From: an uncultured Prevotellaceae bacterium
GTDB lineage: Bacteria > Bacteroidota > Bacteroidia > Bacteroidales > Bacteroidaceae
NCBI GenBank assembly: GCA_946407895.1
Contig: CAMJQA010000036.1
Coordinates: forward strand, 1 to 34,920
Direction of reading: 5' to 3'
Length of the DNA: 34,920 bases
In this document: positions 1 to 8,210 of the stretch, piece after piece
How positions within the stretch are numbered: the stretch's first letter is position 1
How the letters are laid out: each line of letters opens with the position of its first letter
Translations under genes and position numbers: made by a program
The notes under the pieces: model-generated
Seen by the model: the letters and a program-made list of their open reading frames with translations, nothing else
The model's database searches: none
What the model was told of the DNA's origin: nothing

Positions 1-324
1 CGCGTCAAACAAGGAGGTCAGCAGAAGTATAATGAGCTGCCAGAGGACTCCCAATACCAGGGATAGAATAGCCGTTTTCAGGTTCATTCCAAGGTTCGGA
101 TTACGCCATATTCCCAACTCCTCTTTCTTGTCTTCGTAAAATAAGACGGCAAAAATTGCTAACGCCCACAGAAGGTTTCCTATGTCCAATGTTGTACGAC
201 TGAAAGGGATGTCCCGCCCGAAAATAAAGGCGAAGTAGGGCAACAGGAAAACGCCCATCAAGATGAAGAAAGCAAGAAAGACTCCTGCCATCTTGAAAAT
301 ACATTCTTTTTTAGAATAAGTCAT
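1..324 (-). CDS. Partial integral membrane protein, C-terminus beyond the window edge
   Basis: An open frame of 108 codons runs from an ATG at 324 (MTYSKKECIFKMAG...) off the left edge without a stop. Three hydrophobic stretches are visible: about residues 12-33 (AGVFLAFFILMGVFLLPYFAF), about 49-61 (LDIGNLLWALAIFAVLFY) and about 84-105 (AILSLVLGVLWQLIILLLTSL), separated by short charged loops, one of them EDKKEELG. It therefore looks like a multi-pass inner-membrane protein. The arrangement is compatible with a CPBP-type (CAAX-like) membrane protease N-terminus, but the diagnostic glutamates would lie beyond the edge, so I do not assign a family. It follows the isomerase gene in the same direction after a 163-bp gap that holds a hairpin, so it may be a separate transcript. 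Confidence 0.6.
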   Translation of the reverse strand, partial: MTYSKKECIFKMAGVFLAFFILMGVFLLPYFAFIFGRDIPFSRTTLDIGNLLWALAIFAVLFYEDKKEELGIWRNPNLGMNLKTAILSLVLGVLWQLIILLLTSLFDA

Positions 325-428
325 AAAACAGCATAAAGTGAGACAAAATTTGAGGATGTATCTCAAGCCGCCCCCCCTGTGAGACCCTCCTTCACGGAAA
401 TAAAGAATGAAGAGGGAGGGGGGAGAAA

Positions 429-471
429 GCCGAAGGGTGAGGAACGGGGGGGCATCCCTCACTCTCCGGCT
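429..471 (-). terminator. Stem-loop downstream of the isomerase-like gene
   Basis: Bases 429-442 and 457-470 form an imperfect inverted repeat (GCCG with CGGC, TGAGG with CCTCA, one mismatch in the middle) around a G-rich loop. On the minus strand it comes 17 bases after the stop of the 488-1387 gene and is followed by a pyrimidine-rich run (TTTCTCCCCCC). This fits a transcription terminator or an mRNA-stabilising hairpin. The lack of a clean T run keeps confidence modest. Confidence 0.4.
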
Positions 472-487
472 CCCCTCCAGCTCCCGC

Positions 488-1387
488 TTACTTCACAAAG
501 TCGGCAGCCATCAGGTAGTCAGCGCTGTCGCTGACGCGCTGCATCTGCTTGCCGCTGCCAATGTCCTCAACCTCCACAAAGAAGGTGCTGTGCCCGTTGG
601 CATAGAAGTTCTTGAAGATCTGCTCGAAGTTCATCATGCCCGACTGGCCGAGCACCATGCGGTCCTTGATGTGAAGCAGCTGAATGCGGTCGGCATAGCG
701 GTTGATCCACTCCACAGGATCCTGGCGGCCCATAACGGTCCAATACACATCGAGCTCTATGCATACCAGGGCAGGGTCGGTTTCCGTGATGAATATCTCC
801 TCAATCTGGCGCTCCTCGCCACCCTCGCCCTTCACGCGGCTGAACTCGCGGTCGTGGTTGTGGTAGCCCCAGATAAGGCCAGCCTTCCTGGCCGCCTCGC
901 CGCAGGCATTGAACACATCGGCCACGCGCTTTGCATCGTCGATGGTATCTATGCGGGGAAGGCCCGGCTGCACAATGTACTTCATGCCGAAGGAGGCGTG
1001 CTCGTCAATCTGCTGCTTCCAGAAATCTACAATCTGCTGCTTGTTGGCCTGGGAGTACTTCTCGCCGTGCGTGTTGGGGTTCAGGTGGGTACTCATAATC
1101 TTTATGCCCGCATCGTCGGTCATCTTCTTCAACTCGGCGGCTGAGTGCCCCAGGAATCCGGCCAGCTCAACGTAGCTGTACCCCATCTGGCGCAGGCGCT
1201 TGAGCCCCTCGGCTGTGTTGGCGCCCGATACCTCGGGACCTACAGAATACAGCTGTAGGCCAATCGACTTGCCCCCCTTGCCTTTGGGAGCTTTTTTCTT
1301 ACTGGCTGCAAAAGCCTGTCCGGGCAGCATGGAAGCGCCCAGTGAGAGCATCGTGGCGCTCTTCAGGAAATCTCTTCTACTTGACAT
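488..1387 (-). CDS. Tat-exported TIM-barrel sugar isomerase/epimerase-like protein
   Basis: A 299-residue protein of the xylose-isomerase-like TIM-barrel (AP endonuclease 2) superfamily. It opens with a twin-arginine signal (SRRDFLK at residues 3-9, hydrophobic stretch to about 27, AFA cleavage region), so it is probably exported folded. Likely metal and catalytic residues of the fold are visible: E74 (YVELAG), H176/H178 (GYHNHD), E211/D213 (IELDVYW), H239 (LLHIKD) and E272 (FVEVED). The gene starts 31 bp after the stop of the larger hydrolase gene and shares its strand, so the two are likely co-transcribed. Exported relatives in Bacteroidetes occur with Gfo/Idh/MocA oxidoreductases and DUF1080 proteins in 3-keto-sugar metabolism; both are encoded just across the divergent promoter region. 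The substrate is unknown; lyase, hydratase or epimerase activity on a keto-sugar is an inference from context. Confidence 0.8.
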   Translation of the reverse strand: MSSRRDFLKSATMLSLGASMLPGQAFAASKKKAPKGKGGKSIGLQLYSVGPEVSGANTAEGLKRLRQMGYSYVELAGFLGHSAAELKKMTDDAGIKIMSTHLNPNTHGEKYSQANKQQIVDFWKQQIDEHASFGMKYIVQPGLPRIDTIDDAKRVADVFNACGEAARKAGLIWGYHNHDREFSRVKGEGGEERQIEEIFITETDPALVCIELDVYWTVMGRQDPVEWINRYADRIQLLHIKDRMVLGQSGMMNFEQIFKNFYANGHSTFFVEVEDIGSGKQMQRVSDSADYLMAADFVK

Positions 1388-1418
1388 AGTTTTTGTTGTT
1401 TTTTTTATTAATTAAACA

Positions 1419-3356
1419 TCAGGTTTTACTCTTTTTCTCTACAAGATACGTTACGCCGCTGCCAACAGTAAGCCGGCGGCGGGGAAGCGGCAGGGGACGC
1501 CCCAAATGGTCGGAGGCAGCCGAAAGGCGTGTGGCGGGAACGGCAACCTCCACCCTGCCCATAGGGCTCCACAGGGCATGTACGCGGCTGCCGTCGGGGC
1601 GCAGCCAGGTGGCATGATACACTCCGTCCACCGCCAAGCTGAGGCGCGGACGCTCGCTGCCGGAGGGCAGCATCGACGTAAGCGTGCGATAGGCCTGCAT
1701 TGCAGGCTTCTCGCTGAAATCGTGATGGATGAGCCCGAAGCAGTCCTCGCTGTAATGGGGGTCTTTCTCGCGGCTGCGCAGGTTGTACCAGAAGACCTTC
1801 TCCACCCCGTAGGCAAAGGCCAGCAGGCAGATGCGCGCCACGCGGCGCGCCTGCTCGGCTTCGCGGTTGACCCAAGCGGGGGCATACATCCTGGCATGGA
1901 AGACAACGTTCCCCCTCAGGTCGCTGCCCAAGCGGTATATGCCGGCCATAGGCAGCCGGTAGTGCTCGCTGCCGGCCGTAACGAGCGGGATGAGCGTATC
2001 GCCCGGCTGCAGGTTGGCATCGGTGAAGTACCGGGCGGGCGAGGCCTTAGTGGGCTTCCACTCGTAGGAGGAAGACGTTTCGGAAGTGCGCCCCCAGTAG
2101 CCGGGCGTATCGGTGAGTTCCTCACCTGTGGACGGGTCCTTCACGCCCCACCCCGCTGCCGACATGTGGAGCTGGGGATAGAGGCTGGTGCCCGTCTCGC
2201 GGCGGTTGAAGTACGTGCCGTCGGGCGTATAGGCGTCATAATAGAAGGGCATTCCCCCCGAGAGCACGATGGTGCCACCACGCCGCACATAATCAACCAG
2301 CAGCGGGAAGTGGTCGGCGGGGAAGTACTCGCCCCTGCTGGCCACCAGGACGGGGACATCACCCACGCGAAGATGCTCCAAATCCTTGAACGAACAGAAT
2401 ACAACACGGCGACACTGGGGAGCCAGCAGGGCATCCGCCTCATCATCGGAAAGGGCATTGAAGCCCGATTCCCTGTCGCGCAGCACGCCCACCACAGCCC
2501 GTTCCTCGCGAATGCCAATGCGGCGCAGGGCTTGCGGCAAGAGGTCGGAGTAGAAGTCCGCCGAGCTCACCTCCTCCTGGGCCGTATGCATGCCGCACTC
2601 CGTCAACCATACAGGGCGGCTCCATCCGTCGCGCACCATAAAGCCGCTAAGACGCTGGAAACAGGGTATCAGTTCCTCGGGCGCAAAGTAGGAATGGAAA
2701 TTGAATACGTCGCAGTAGCGCCAGCCGCCCAGCCGCGAAAAGTCGCCGATGAAGGGTTCGGGCAGTTCGGCAAATCCGCTGCTGAGCACCACATTGCGGG
2801 GGTTGACGCGCTTCAGCGTCTCGTATGTCTGCCGCAGGGTGCCTATGTACTTAGGGCAGAGGCTGTCCACACCGCGAAACAGGTTCACCTCGTTCAGGGC
2901 CTCCCAGTGCGTGATGCGGCCGTCGTATGTGCGGGCAAGTTGCTCAACCAGGCGGCTGTAGTATGGGTCATCCCAGGGATAGGCACCCATCCAGGTGAGA
3001 ATACCCAGCAACTGCTGCCCGCTTGCTTCGGTAGCAGCCAATACATTATCAAAAATAGTAGGATCGCAGCCGCTTTGGAGCATGGTGTCCTGAGCCCGAT
3101 GTGAGAAGAAATTGCCACAATCCAGGTCGGAACGCACCCAGCTGATACCCGCCTGGCGGGTCAGTTCCAGCTCTTGCTGACGAATCTCATAATCCCACCC
3201 CGGACGAGTGATGTGGGTGCAGACGCCATAGGGATCGGAAAGATGAGACGAACAGGGGAAAAGAGGTTGGGAATTAGCCTCCGCTACAGGAAGGAATGCC
3301 GACAGGCAGATGGCTAATCGGCACAATATGGCTGCAACGGAAAACAAATTTTTCAT
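1419..3356 (-). CDS. Secreted clan GH-A-like glycoside hydrolase with an inserted amidotransferase-like domain
   Basis: A 645-residue protein counted from the ATG at 3356, which gives an N-terminal signal peptide (MKNLFSVAAILCRLAICLSA, cleavage near residue 27). An upstream in-frame start at 3422 would add a charged 22-residue leader and overlap the -7 promoter element, so I reject it. Residues about 40-275 resemble a clan GH-A (beta/alpha)8 barrel: HWEALNEVN gives a candidate acid/base E156 and VWLTECGMH a candidate nucleophile E253. Residues about 285-375 look like a Rossmann/glutamine-amidotransferase-like module (RRGGTIVLSGG). Barrel-like sequence resumes near 540-590 (VFWYNLRS, FGLIHHDFSEKPAMQAYRTL), followed by a beta-rich C-terminus. 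I cannot assign a GH family; GH39/GH5-like relatives are the nearest guess. It is the first gene of the leftward operon and is probably a periplasmic or surface glycosidase. Confidence 0.7.
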   Translation of the reverse strand: MKNLFSVAAILCRLAICLSAFLPVAEANSQPLFPCSSHLSDPYGVCTHITRPGWDYEIRQQELELTRQAGISWVRSDLDCGNFFSHRAQDTMLQSGCDPTIFDNVLAATEASGQQLLGILTWMGAYPWDDPYYSRLVEQLARTYDGRITHWEALNEVNLFRGVDSLCPKYIGTLRQTYETLKRVNPRNVVLSSGFAELPEPFIGDFSRLGGWRYCDVFNFHSYFAPEELIPCFQRLSGFMVRDGWSRPVWLTECGMHTAQEEVSSADFYSDLLPQALRRIGIREERAVVGVLRDRESGFNALSDDEADALLAPQCRRVVFCSFKDLEHLRVGDVPVLVASRGEYFPADHFPLLVDYVRRGGTIVLSGGMPFYYDAYTPDGTYFNRRETGTSLYPQLHMSAAGWGVKDPSTGEELTDTPGYWGRTSETSSSYEWKPTKASPARYFTDANLQPGDTLIPLVTAGSEHYRLPMAGIYRLGSDLRGNVVFHARMYAPAWVNREAEQARRVARICLLAFAYGVEKVFWYNLRSREKDPHYSEDCFGLIHHDFSEKPAMQAYRTLTSMLPSGSERPRLSLAVDGVYHATWLRPDGSRVHALWSPMGRVEVAVPATRLSAASDHLGRPLPLPRRRLTVGSGVTYLVEKKSKT

Positions 3357-3387
3357 CTTAAAGGGTATTGAACGCTTCTTTTCACGA

Positions 3388-3395
3388 CAAAGATA
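3388..3395 (-). promoter_or_regulatory. -7 promoter element for the leftward hydrolase operon
   Basis: The minus strand reads TATCTTTG, matching the Bacteroidetes -7 consensus TAnnTTTG, 31 bases upstream of the ATG at 3356. A TTTG lies 24 bases farther upstream (3420-3423), a longer spacing than usual, so only the -7 box is called. Confidence 0.5.
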
Positions 3396-3553
3396 CTCTT
3401 TTTTTTTCATTGCAAGGCCCAAATCATGATTATTTGTTACAGAAAAGAGGAAATCGCGCCACCGGGGGACCTGTTTTTGACACTTCGGGCCGCTTAATAG
3501 TACTTTTTTTGCAAAAAATTAGGAATATATCACCGTTTCTTGTTTTTTTTTAT

Positions 3554-3561
3554 TAACTTTG
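3554..3561 (+). promoter_or_regulatory. -7 promoter element for the rightward oxidoreductase operon
   Basis: TAACTTTG matches TAnnTTTG and lies 43 bases before the ATG at 3605. No clean TTTG sits 19-21 bases upstream, which may mean activator dependence. The divergent region 3357-3604 otherwise holds no gene; both operons face away from it, so any shared operator should lie between about 3396 and 3553. Confidence 0.5.
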
Positions 3562-3604
3562 CCCACGGAAATATGGAATAAACTATAAAATACCAAAATT
3601 GAAC

Positions 3605-5032
3605 ATGACAACAAGAAGAGATTTCCTGAAAGGGGTGAGCCTGGCAACTGCAGGTCTCACACTGAACCCCGTGAACAACGTATTTGCTATGACTTCGCAG
3701 CAGACGAAGCAGGCGAAGTCGGATAAAGTGAAAATTGCCTACATAGGCATCGGTAACCGCGGACAGCAGAATATTGACGAGTTCGCCAAGACCGATATGG
3801 TGGACGTAGTGGCCCTTTGCGACGTAGACCTGAAGGGCAAGCAGTGCCAGAAGGCTCTGGGCATGTACCCCAACGCCAAGCGTTTCACCGACTTCCGAAA
3901 GCTCTTTGAGGAATACGGTGACCACTTCGACGCCGTTGCCGCCAGCGTGCCCGACCACATACACTTCTTTGTGGCTATGATGGCCTTGAAGTACGGCAAG
4001 CACATCTACCTGGAGAAACCAATGGTGCGCACCTTCCAGGAGGCAGAGCTGCTCATCGAAATGGCCAAGCGCCACCCAGAACTGGCCACGCAGGTGGGCA
4101 ACCAGGGACACTCCGAGGCTAACTACTTCCAGTTCAAGGCCTGGCAGGAAGCAGGCATCATCAAGGACGTAACGGCCGTTACGGCTCACATGAACGAGGC
4201 ACGCCGCTGGCACAAGTATGACTACAACATGATTCAGATGCCACAGGGCGACCAGATTCCCGACGGAATGGATTGGGACACCTGGCACGGCGGAGTGCGC
4301 TACCACAACTACAGCGCAAAGTTCCACCAGGGCGACTGGCGCAGCTGGTACGACTTCGGTATGGGCGCGCTGGGCGACTGGGGAGCTCATATCCTCGATA
4401 CGGTACATGAGTTCCTCAACCTGGGCCTTCCCTACGAGATTACGCTGAAGTATGCCAAGTATCACAACGAGTTCTTCTACCCCTACAGCAGCACCATACT
4501 ATTCCGCTTCGGTGCACGCGATGGCATGCCCCCCTGCGACGTAACATGGTACGACGGCACAGACAACCTGCCCCCCCTGCCCGAAGGATACGGCAAGAGC
4601 GAGATGGCTGCCAACATTCCTGCCAGCGGACAGAACGACTTCGAGAACTCGAAGGTGAAGGTAAGCCCAGGTAAGATTATCTACAGCCGCGACCTCATCT
4701 TCAAGGGCGGCAGTCACGGCAGCACGCTGAAGATCATTCCCGAGGAGAAAGCTAAGGAGATGGAGAGCAAGCTGCCCGAGGTGCCCAAGAGCCCCAGCAA
4801 CCACTACGTTAACTTCCTGCGCGCCTGTCAGGGTAAGGAGAAGACCCGCTCGCCATTCGAGATAAACGGCGTGCTGAGCCAGGTATTCTGTCTGGGCGTA
4901 ATCGCTCAGCGACTGAACACCCAGCTGTTCTTCGACCCGCGCACCAAGCGCTTCACCAACAACGAGTTTGCCAATGCAATGCTCACGGGTATGCCCCCAC
5001 GTCGCGGATGGGAAGACTTCTACAAAATTTAA
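3605..5032 (+). CDS. Tat-exported Gfo/Idh/MocA family NAD(P)-dependent oxidoreductase
   Basis: A 475-residue protein. ATG 3605 is preferred to the in-frame TTG two codons upstream because it puts TRRDFLK at residues 3-9, a canonical twin-arginine signal running to about residue 28 (NNVFA). A Rossmann fold follows with the dinucleotide motif GIGNRG (residues 48-53), the family hallmark EKP (137-139) and the C-terminal-domain motif GALGDWGAHILD. The length fits exported Bacteroidetes members, some of which are GH109-like enzymes holding NAD tightly. Expected reaction: NAD-dependent oxidation of a sugar or glycoside hydroxyl, often at C3. It is followed after 28 bp by the DUF1080 gene and by GH92 and GH76 mannosidases, which suggests oxidative processing of a mannose-containing or linked glycoside outside the cytoplasm. 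GH109-type retaining hydrolysis is the main alternative. Confidence 0.88.
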   Translation: MTTRRDFLKGVSLATAGLTLNPVNNVFAMTSQQTKQAKSDKVKIAYIGIGNRGQQNIDEFAKTDMVDVVALCDVDLKGKQCQKALGMYPNAKRFTDFRKLFEEYGDHFDAVAASVPDHIHFFVAMMALKYGKHIYLEKPMVRTFQEAELLIEMAKRHPELATQVGNQGHSEANYFQFKAWQEAGIIKDVTAVTAHMNEARRWHKYDYNMIQMPQGDQIPDGMDWDTWHGGVRYHNYSAKFHQGDWRSWYDFGMGALGDWGAHILDTVHEFLNLGLPYEITLKYAKYHNEFFYPYSSTILFRFGARDGMPPCDVTWYDGTDNLPPLPEGYGKSEMAANIPASGQNDFENSKVKVSPGKIIYSRDLIFKGGSHGSTLKIIPEEKAKEMESKLPEVPKSPSNHYVNFLRACQGKEKTRSPFEINGVLSQVFCLGVIAQRLNTQLFFDPRTKRFTNNEFANAMLTGMPPRRGWEDFYKI

Positions 5033-5060
5033 TTGATAATTAACAATTGATCATTAAAAG

Positions 5061-5819
5061 ATGAAAAAGATAACTATTGCATGTATGGCCCTGCTGATGG
5101 CAATGCCCATCGCAGCTGCCAAGAAGAAGGTGGTGCAGGCTCCGGAACCACCAAGTACAGACAACACCCTCACCGAGCAGGAGCAGCGCGAAGGGTGGAA
5201 GCTCCTGTGGGACGGCAAGACAACCGAGGGATGGCGAGGCGCCAAGCTCGACGGATTCCCACAGAAGGGCTGGAAGATAGAGAACGGCATACTGAAGGTA
5301 GAGAAGGCCGATGGCGCCGAGAGCGGTAACGGCGGAGACATCGTGACAACACGCGCCTACCATAACTTCATCCTGAAAGTGGACTTCAAGATTACCGAGG
5401 GTGCCAACAGCGGCATCAAATACTTTGTTGACCCCGATATGAACAAGGGCGAAGGCAGCGCCATCGGATGCGAGTTCCAGATTCTGGACGACCTGCGCCA
5501 CCCCGATGCGAAGCTGGGCGTGAAGGGCAACCGCAAACTGGCCTCGCTCTACGACCTGATTCCCGCTCCCGAGCAGAAACCCTTCGACATCACCGCCTGG
5601 AACACGGCCTGCGTCATCGTGAAGGACAACCACGTAGAGCACTGGCTGAACGGCGTGAAGATGCTGGAGTACGAGCGCAACAACCAGGAGTGGAACGCCC
5701 TGGTGGCCTACAGCAAATACAAGAACTGGCCAAACTTCGGCAACCGCGACGGACGTATCCTGTTGCAGGATCACGGTGATGAAGTATGGTTCAAGAACGT
5801 TAAGATCAAGGAACTGTAA
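5061..5819 (+). CDS. DUF1080 (3-keto-disaccharide hydrolase-like) secreted protein
   Basis: A 252-residue protein with a Sec signal peptide ([20 protein letters not shown]). The mature part is a single DUF1080 domain with a concanavalin-like beta-sandwich: [13 protein letters not shown] near residue 51, then [29 protein letters not shown] and an [12 protein letters not shown] strand, ending in [13 protein letters not shown]. The family (PF06439) is named for 3-keto-disaccharide hydrolysis, and members act with Gfo/Idh/MocA dehydrogenases on 3-keto-glycosides. The gene is 28 bp downstream of such a dehydrogenase and upstream of GH92, which supports a two-step scheme: oxidise at C3, then cleave the labilised glycosidic bond. 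I recall a comparable group, BT2156-BT2160, in Bacteroides thetaiotaomicron; that comparison is from memory. Its substrate here is not determined. Confidence 0.88.
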   Translation: MKKITIACMALLMAMPIAAAKKKVVQAPEPPSTDNTLTEQEQREGWKLLWDGKTTEGWRGAKLDGFPQKGWKIENGILKVEKADGAESGNGGDIVTTRAYHNFILKVDFKITEGANSGIKYFVDPDMNKGEGSAIGCEFQILDDLRHPDAKLGVKGNRKLASLYDLIPAPEQKPFDITAWNTACVIVKDNHVEHWLNGVKMLEYERNNQEWNALVAYSKYKNWPNFGNRDGRILLQDHGDEVWFKNVKIKEL

Positions 5820-5845
5820 ATCTGAGCCAAGCGCACAGAGCACAG

Positions 5846-5887
5846 TTCATTATTCTTAGTGCATAATTCATCATTCATAGTGCATAT
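5846..5887. repeat. Two 21-bp imperfect direct repeats before the GH92 start
   Basis: Bases 5846-5866 and 5867-5887 are adjacent copies of TTCAT(T/C)ATTC(T/A)TAGTGCATA(A/T), identical at 18 of 21 positions. They fill most of the gap between the DUF1080 stop and the GH92 ATG at 5892. Such short TTCAT/GCATAA iterations are common in Bacteroidales intergenic DNA. A role in GH92 translation or mRNA processing is possible but not shown. Confidence 0.55.
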
Positions 5888-5891
5888 TTTA

Positions 5892-8210
5892 ATGAAAAAG
5901 AGTTTTATTGCCCTTTGCGCCTTCCTGTTTGCCGCATCGGGCTTGAAGGCAGTCAATGACCCCGTTCAGTATGTTAACCCCCTGGTGGGTTCCCACTCCA
6001 CCCCTGCCCTCAGCACGGGTAACACCTACCCGGCTATCGCTGTGCCCTGGGGCATGAACTTCTGGACGCCCCAGACGGGCAAGATGGGCAACGGATGGGC
6101 TTACACCTACGATGCCGACAAGATTCGCGGCTTCAAGCAGACACACCAGCCAAGCCCCTGGATGAACGACTACGGTATGTTCAACCTGATGCCCGAGGTG
6201 GGAAGCGAACCCGTCTTCGACGAAGACAAGCGGGCCAGCTGGTTCTCGCACAAGGCTGAGGTTTCTACACCTTATTATTATAAGGTATATCTGGCCGACT
6301 ATGACCTGGTTACTGAGATAGCCCCCACGAACAGGGCGGCAATCTTCCGCTTAACCTACCCCGAAGCTGAAAAGGCCTATGTGGTGGTGGATGCATTCGA
6401 CCGCGGCTCGTACGTAAAGGTGATACCCGGCGAGAACAAGATAGTGGGCTACAGCACGCGCAACAGCGGAGGCGTAACTCGCGACTTCAAGAACTACTTC
6501 GTGGTGCAGTTCGACCGCCCCTTCACCTACACCGCAACGGTGAAGGAGGGCGAGATAAGCACTGCTGCCAGCGAGGCTGAAAGCAAGCATTCGGGCGGCA
6601 TCGTGGGCTTCAGCACCAAGCGCGGCGAACAAGTCATCGTCAGGGTGGCCAGTTCGTTCATCAGCATCGAGCAGGCCGAGCAGAACCTGAAGGAACTGGC
6701 CGGCAAGTCGCTTGACGAGGTGGCTCAGGAGAGCCGTGCTGAATGGAACCGCGTGCTGGGTCGCTTCGATGTTGAGGACATGAGCGATGTGGATCGCCTG
6801 CGCACCTTCTACAGTTGCCTGTACCGCAGTGTGCTCTTCCCCCGCACGTTGCACGAAGTGAACGCAAAGGGCGAGATCGTACACTATAGCCCCTACAACG
6901 GCAAGGTACTGCCCGGCCGTCTCTTTGGCGATACAGGATTCTGGGACACATTCCGAGCCCTGTTCCCTCTGGTGAACCTGGTCTATCCCGAGATGGGACA
7001 GCAGATGCAGGAGGGCTGGGTGAATGCCTACAAGGAGAGCGGCTTCCTGCCCGAATGGAGCTCGCCCGGCCACCGCGACTGTATGGTGGGCAACAACTCG
7101 GCCTCTGTGGTTGCCGATGCCTACCTGAAAGGGCTGAGGGGCTACGAGATTGACTCGCTGTGGGCAGCCGTAACACATGGGGCAAATGCCATGCTGGAGC
7201 GCAGCAGCAGCGGCCGCCGCTGTTGGCAGGAGTACAACGAACTGGGCTACGTGCCCTATGACAAAATCAAGGAGAGTGCTGCACGCACCCTTGAGTATGC
7301 CTACGATGACTGGTGCATCTACAAGCTGGGGCAGGCACTGGGCAAGCCCGAGAAGGAGATACGCGTCTATGCCGAGCATGCTATGAACTATAAGAACCTC
7401 TTTGACAAGGAGCAGAACCTGATGCGCGGCAAACTGGCCAACGGCGAATGGGCCCCCGACTTCAACCCATTCAAGTGGGGCGATGCTTTCACTGAAGGCA
7501 ACAGCCTGCACTACACATGGAGCGTCTTCCACGACCCCCAGGGATTGATTGACCTGATGGGTGGTGCAGATATGTTCAACCACATGCTTGACACGGTATT
7601 CGTGCTGCCACCCATCTTTGATGACAGCTACTACGGCGGCACTATCCACGAGATACGCGAGATGCAGATTATGAATATGGGTAACTATGCTCACGGAAAC
7701 CAGCCCATCCAGCACATGCTCTATATGTACAACTACAGCGGACAGCCCTGGAAGACTCAGTACTGGGTGCGCGAGGCTATGAACCGCCTCTACAACGCCC
7801 ACGCCGACGGTTACTGCGGCGACGAGGATAACGGACAGACAAGTGCCTGGTACGTCTTCACGGCTATGGGCTTCTATCCCGTCTGCCCAGGTTCTGGCGA
7901 ATACGTTTTGGGCGCACCCTACTTCAAGAAGATGACGGTCCACCTGCCTGGCGGCAAGGACCTGATTGTATCTGCTCCCGGTAACAGCGACCAGAACCGC
8001 TATGTTCAGCGTCTCGATGTGAACGGAGTCGAACACAAGATGAACTTCGTGACGCACGAAAACCTGCTGAAGGGAATGAAGATGGAATGGGCTATGAGCT
8101 CGAAGCCCAACAAGCAGCGCGGCAGTTCGCTGGATGCTGCACCCTACTCTTTCAGCAAGGAATATACGCCGAGCAAGTCTAAAGCAAAAAAGAGCAAGAA
8201 GAAGAAATGA
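5892..8210 (+). CDS. GH92 family alpha-mannosidase, secreted
   Basis: A 772-residue protein. ATG 5892 is chosen because it begins a signal peptide (MKKSFIALCAFLFAASGLKA); an in-frame ATG at 5859 falls in the repeat-rich gap. GH92 hallmarks are present: NPLVGS near the N-terminus, FWDTFRALFP, TEGNSLHYTW, GQPWKTQYWVREA and GDEDNGQTSAWYVFTAMGFYPV. GH92 enzymes are calcium-dependent inverting exo-alpha-mannosidases. From memory of Bt3990, the acid is E533, an H584-E585 pair marks alpha-1,2 specificity, and D642/D644 form the base. Here E535, H586-E587 and D644/D646 all fit a constant +2 offset, so alpha-1,2 activity is plausible. A usual GNEP motif reads GNQP at 602-605. The stop overlaps the GH76 start (ATGA), so the two mannosidases are translationally coupled. 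A Lys/Ser-rich C-terminal tail (KSKAKKSKKKK) is unusual. Confidence 0.93.
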   Translation: MKKSFIALCAFLFAASGLKAVNDPVQYVNPLVGSHSTPALSTGNTYPAIAVPWGMNFWTPQTGKMGNGWAYTYDADKIRGFKQTHQPSPWMNDYGMFNLMPEVGSEPVFDEDKRASWFSHKAEVSTPYYYKVYLADYDLVTEIAPTNRAAIFRLTYPEAEKAYVVVDAFDRGSYVKVIPGENKIVGYSTRNSGGVTRDFKNYFVVQFDRPFTYTATVKEGEISTAASEAESKHSGGIVGFSTKRGEQVIVRVASSFISIEQAEQNLKELAGKSLDEVAQESRAEWNRVLGRFDVEDMSDVDRLRTFYSCLYRSVLFPRTLHEVNAKGEIVHYSPYNGKVLPGRLFGDTGFWDTFRALFPLVNLVYPEMGQQMQEGWVNAYKESGFLPEWSSPGHRDCMVGNNSASVVADAYLKGLRGYEIDSLWAAVTHGANAMLERSSSGRRCWQEYNELGYVPYDKIKESAARTLEYAYDDWCIYKLGQALGKPEKEIRVYAEHAMNYKNLFDKEQNLMRGKLANGEWAPDFNPFKWGDAFTEGNSLHYTWSVFHDPQGLIDLMGGADMFNHMLDTVFVLPPIFDDSYYGGTIHEIREMQIMNMGNYAHGNQPIQHMLYMYNYSGQPWKTQYWVREAMNRLYNAHADGYCGDEDNGQTSAWYVFTAMGFYPVCPGSGEYVLGAPYFKKMTVHLPGGKDLIVSAPGNSDQNRYVQRLDVNGVEHKMNFVTHENLLKGMKMEWAMSSKPNKQRGSSLDAAPYSFSKEYTPSKSKAKKSKKKK

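Noticed and set aside
101..304. 67-codon minus-strand frame near the left edge
   Set aside because: Overlaps, in another frame, the longer membrane protein that starts at 324 and stays open to the edge with clear hydrophobic segments.
407..1144. 245-codon plus-strand frame
   Set aside because: Antisense to the Tat-signal isomerase-like gene; no domain recognised.
1506..3104. 532-codon open frame on the plus strand
   Set aside because: Lies wholly antisense to the hydrolase gene with signal peptide and catalytic motifs; its translation is low-complexity Ala/Gly/Arg/His with no recognisable domain.
6351..8057. 568-codon open frame on the minus strand
   Set aside because: Antisense to the well-supported GH92 gene; long reverse frames are common in this codon usage, and the translation shows no family motif.
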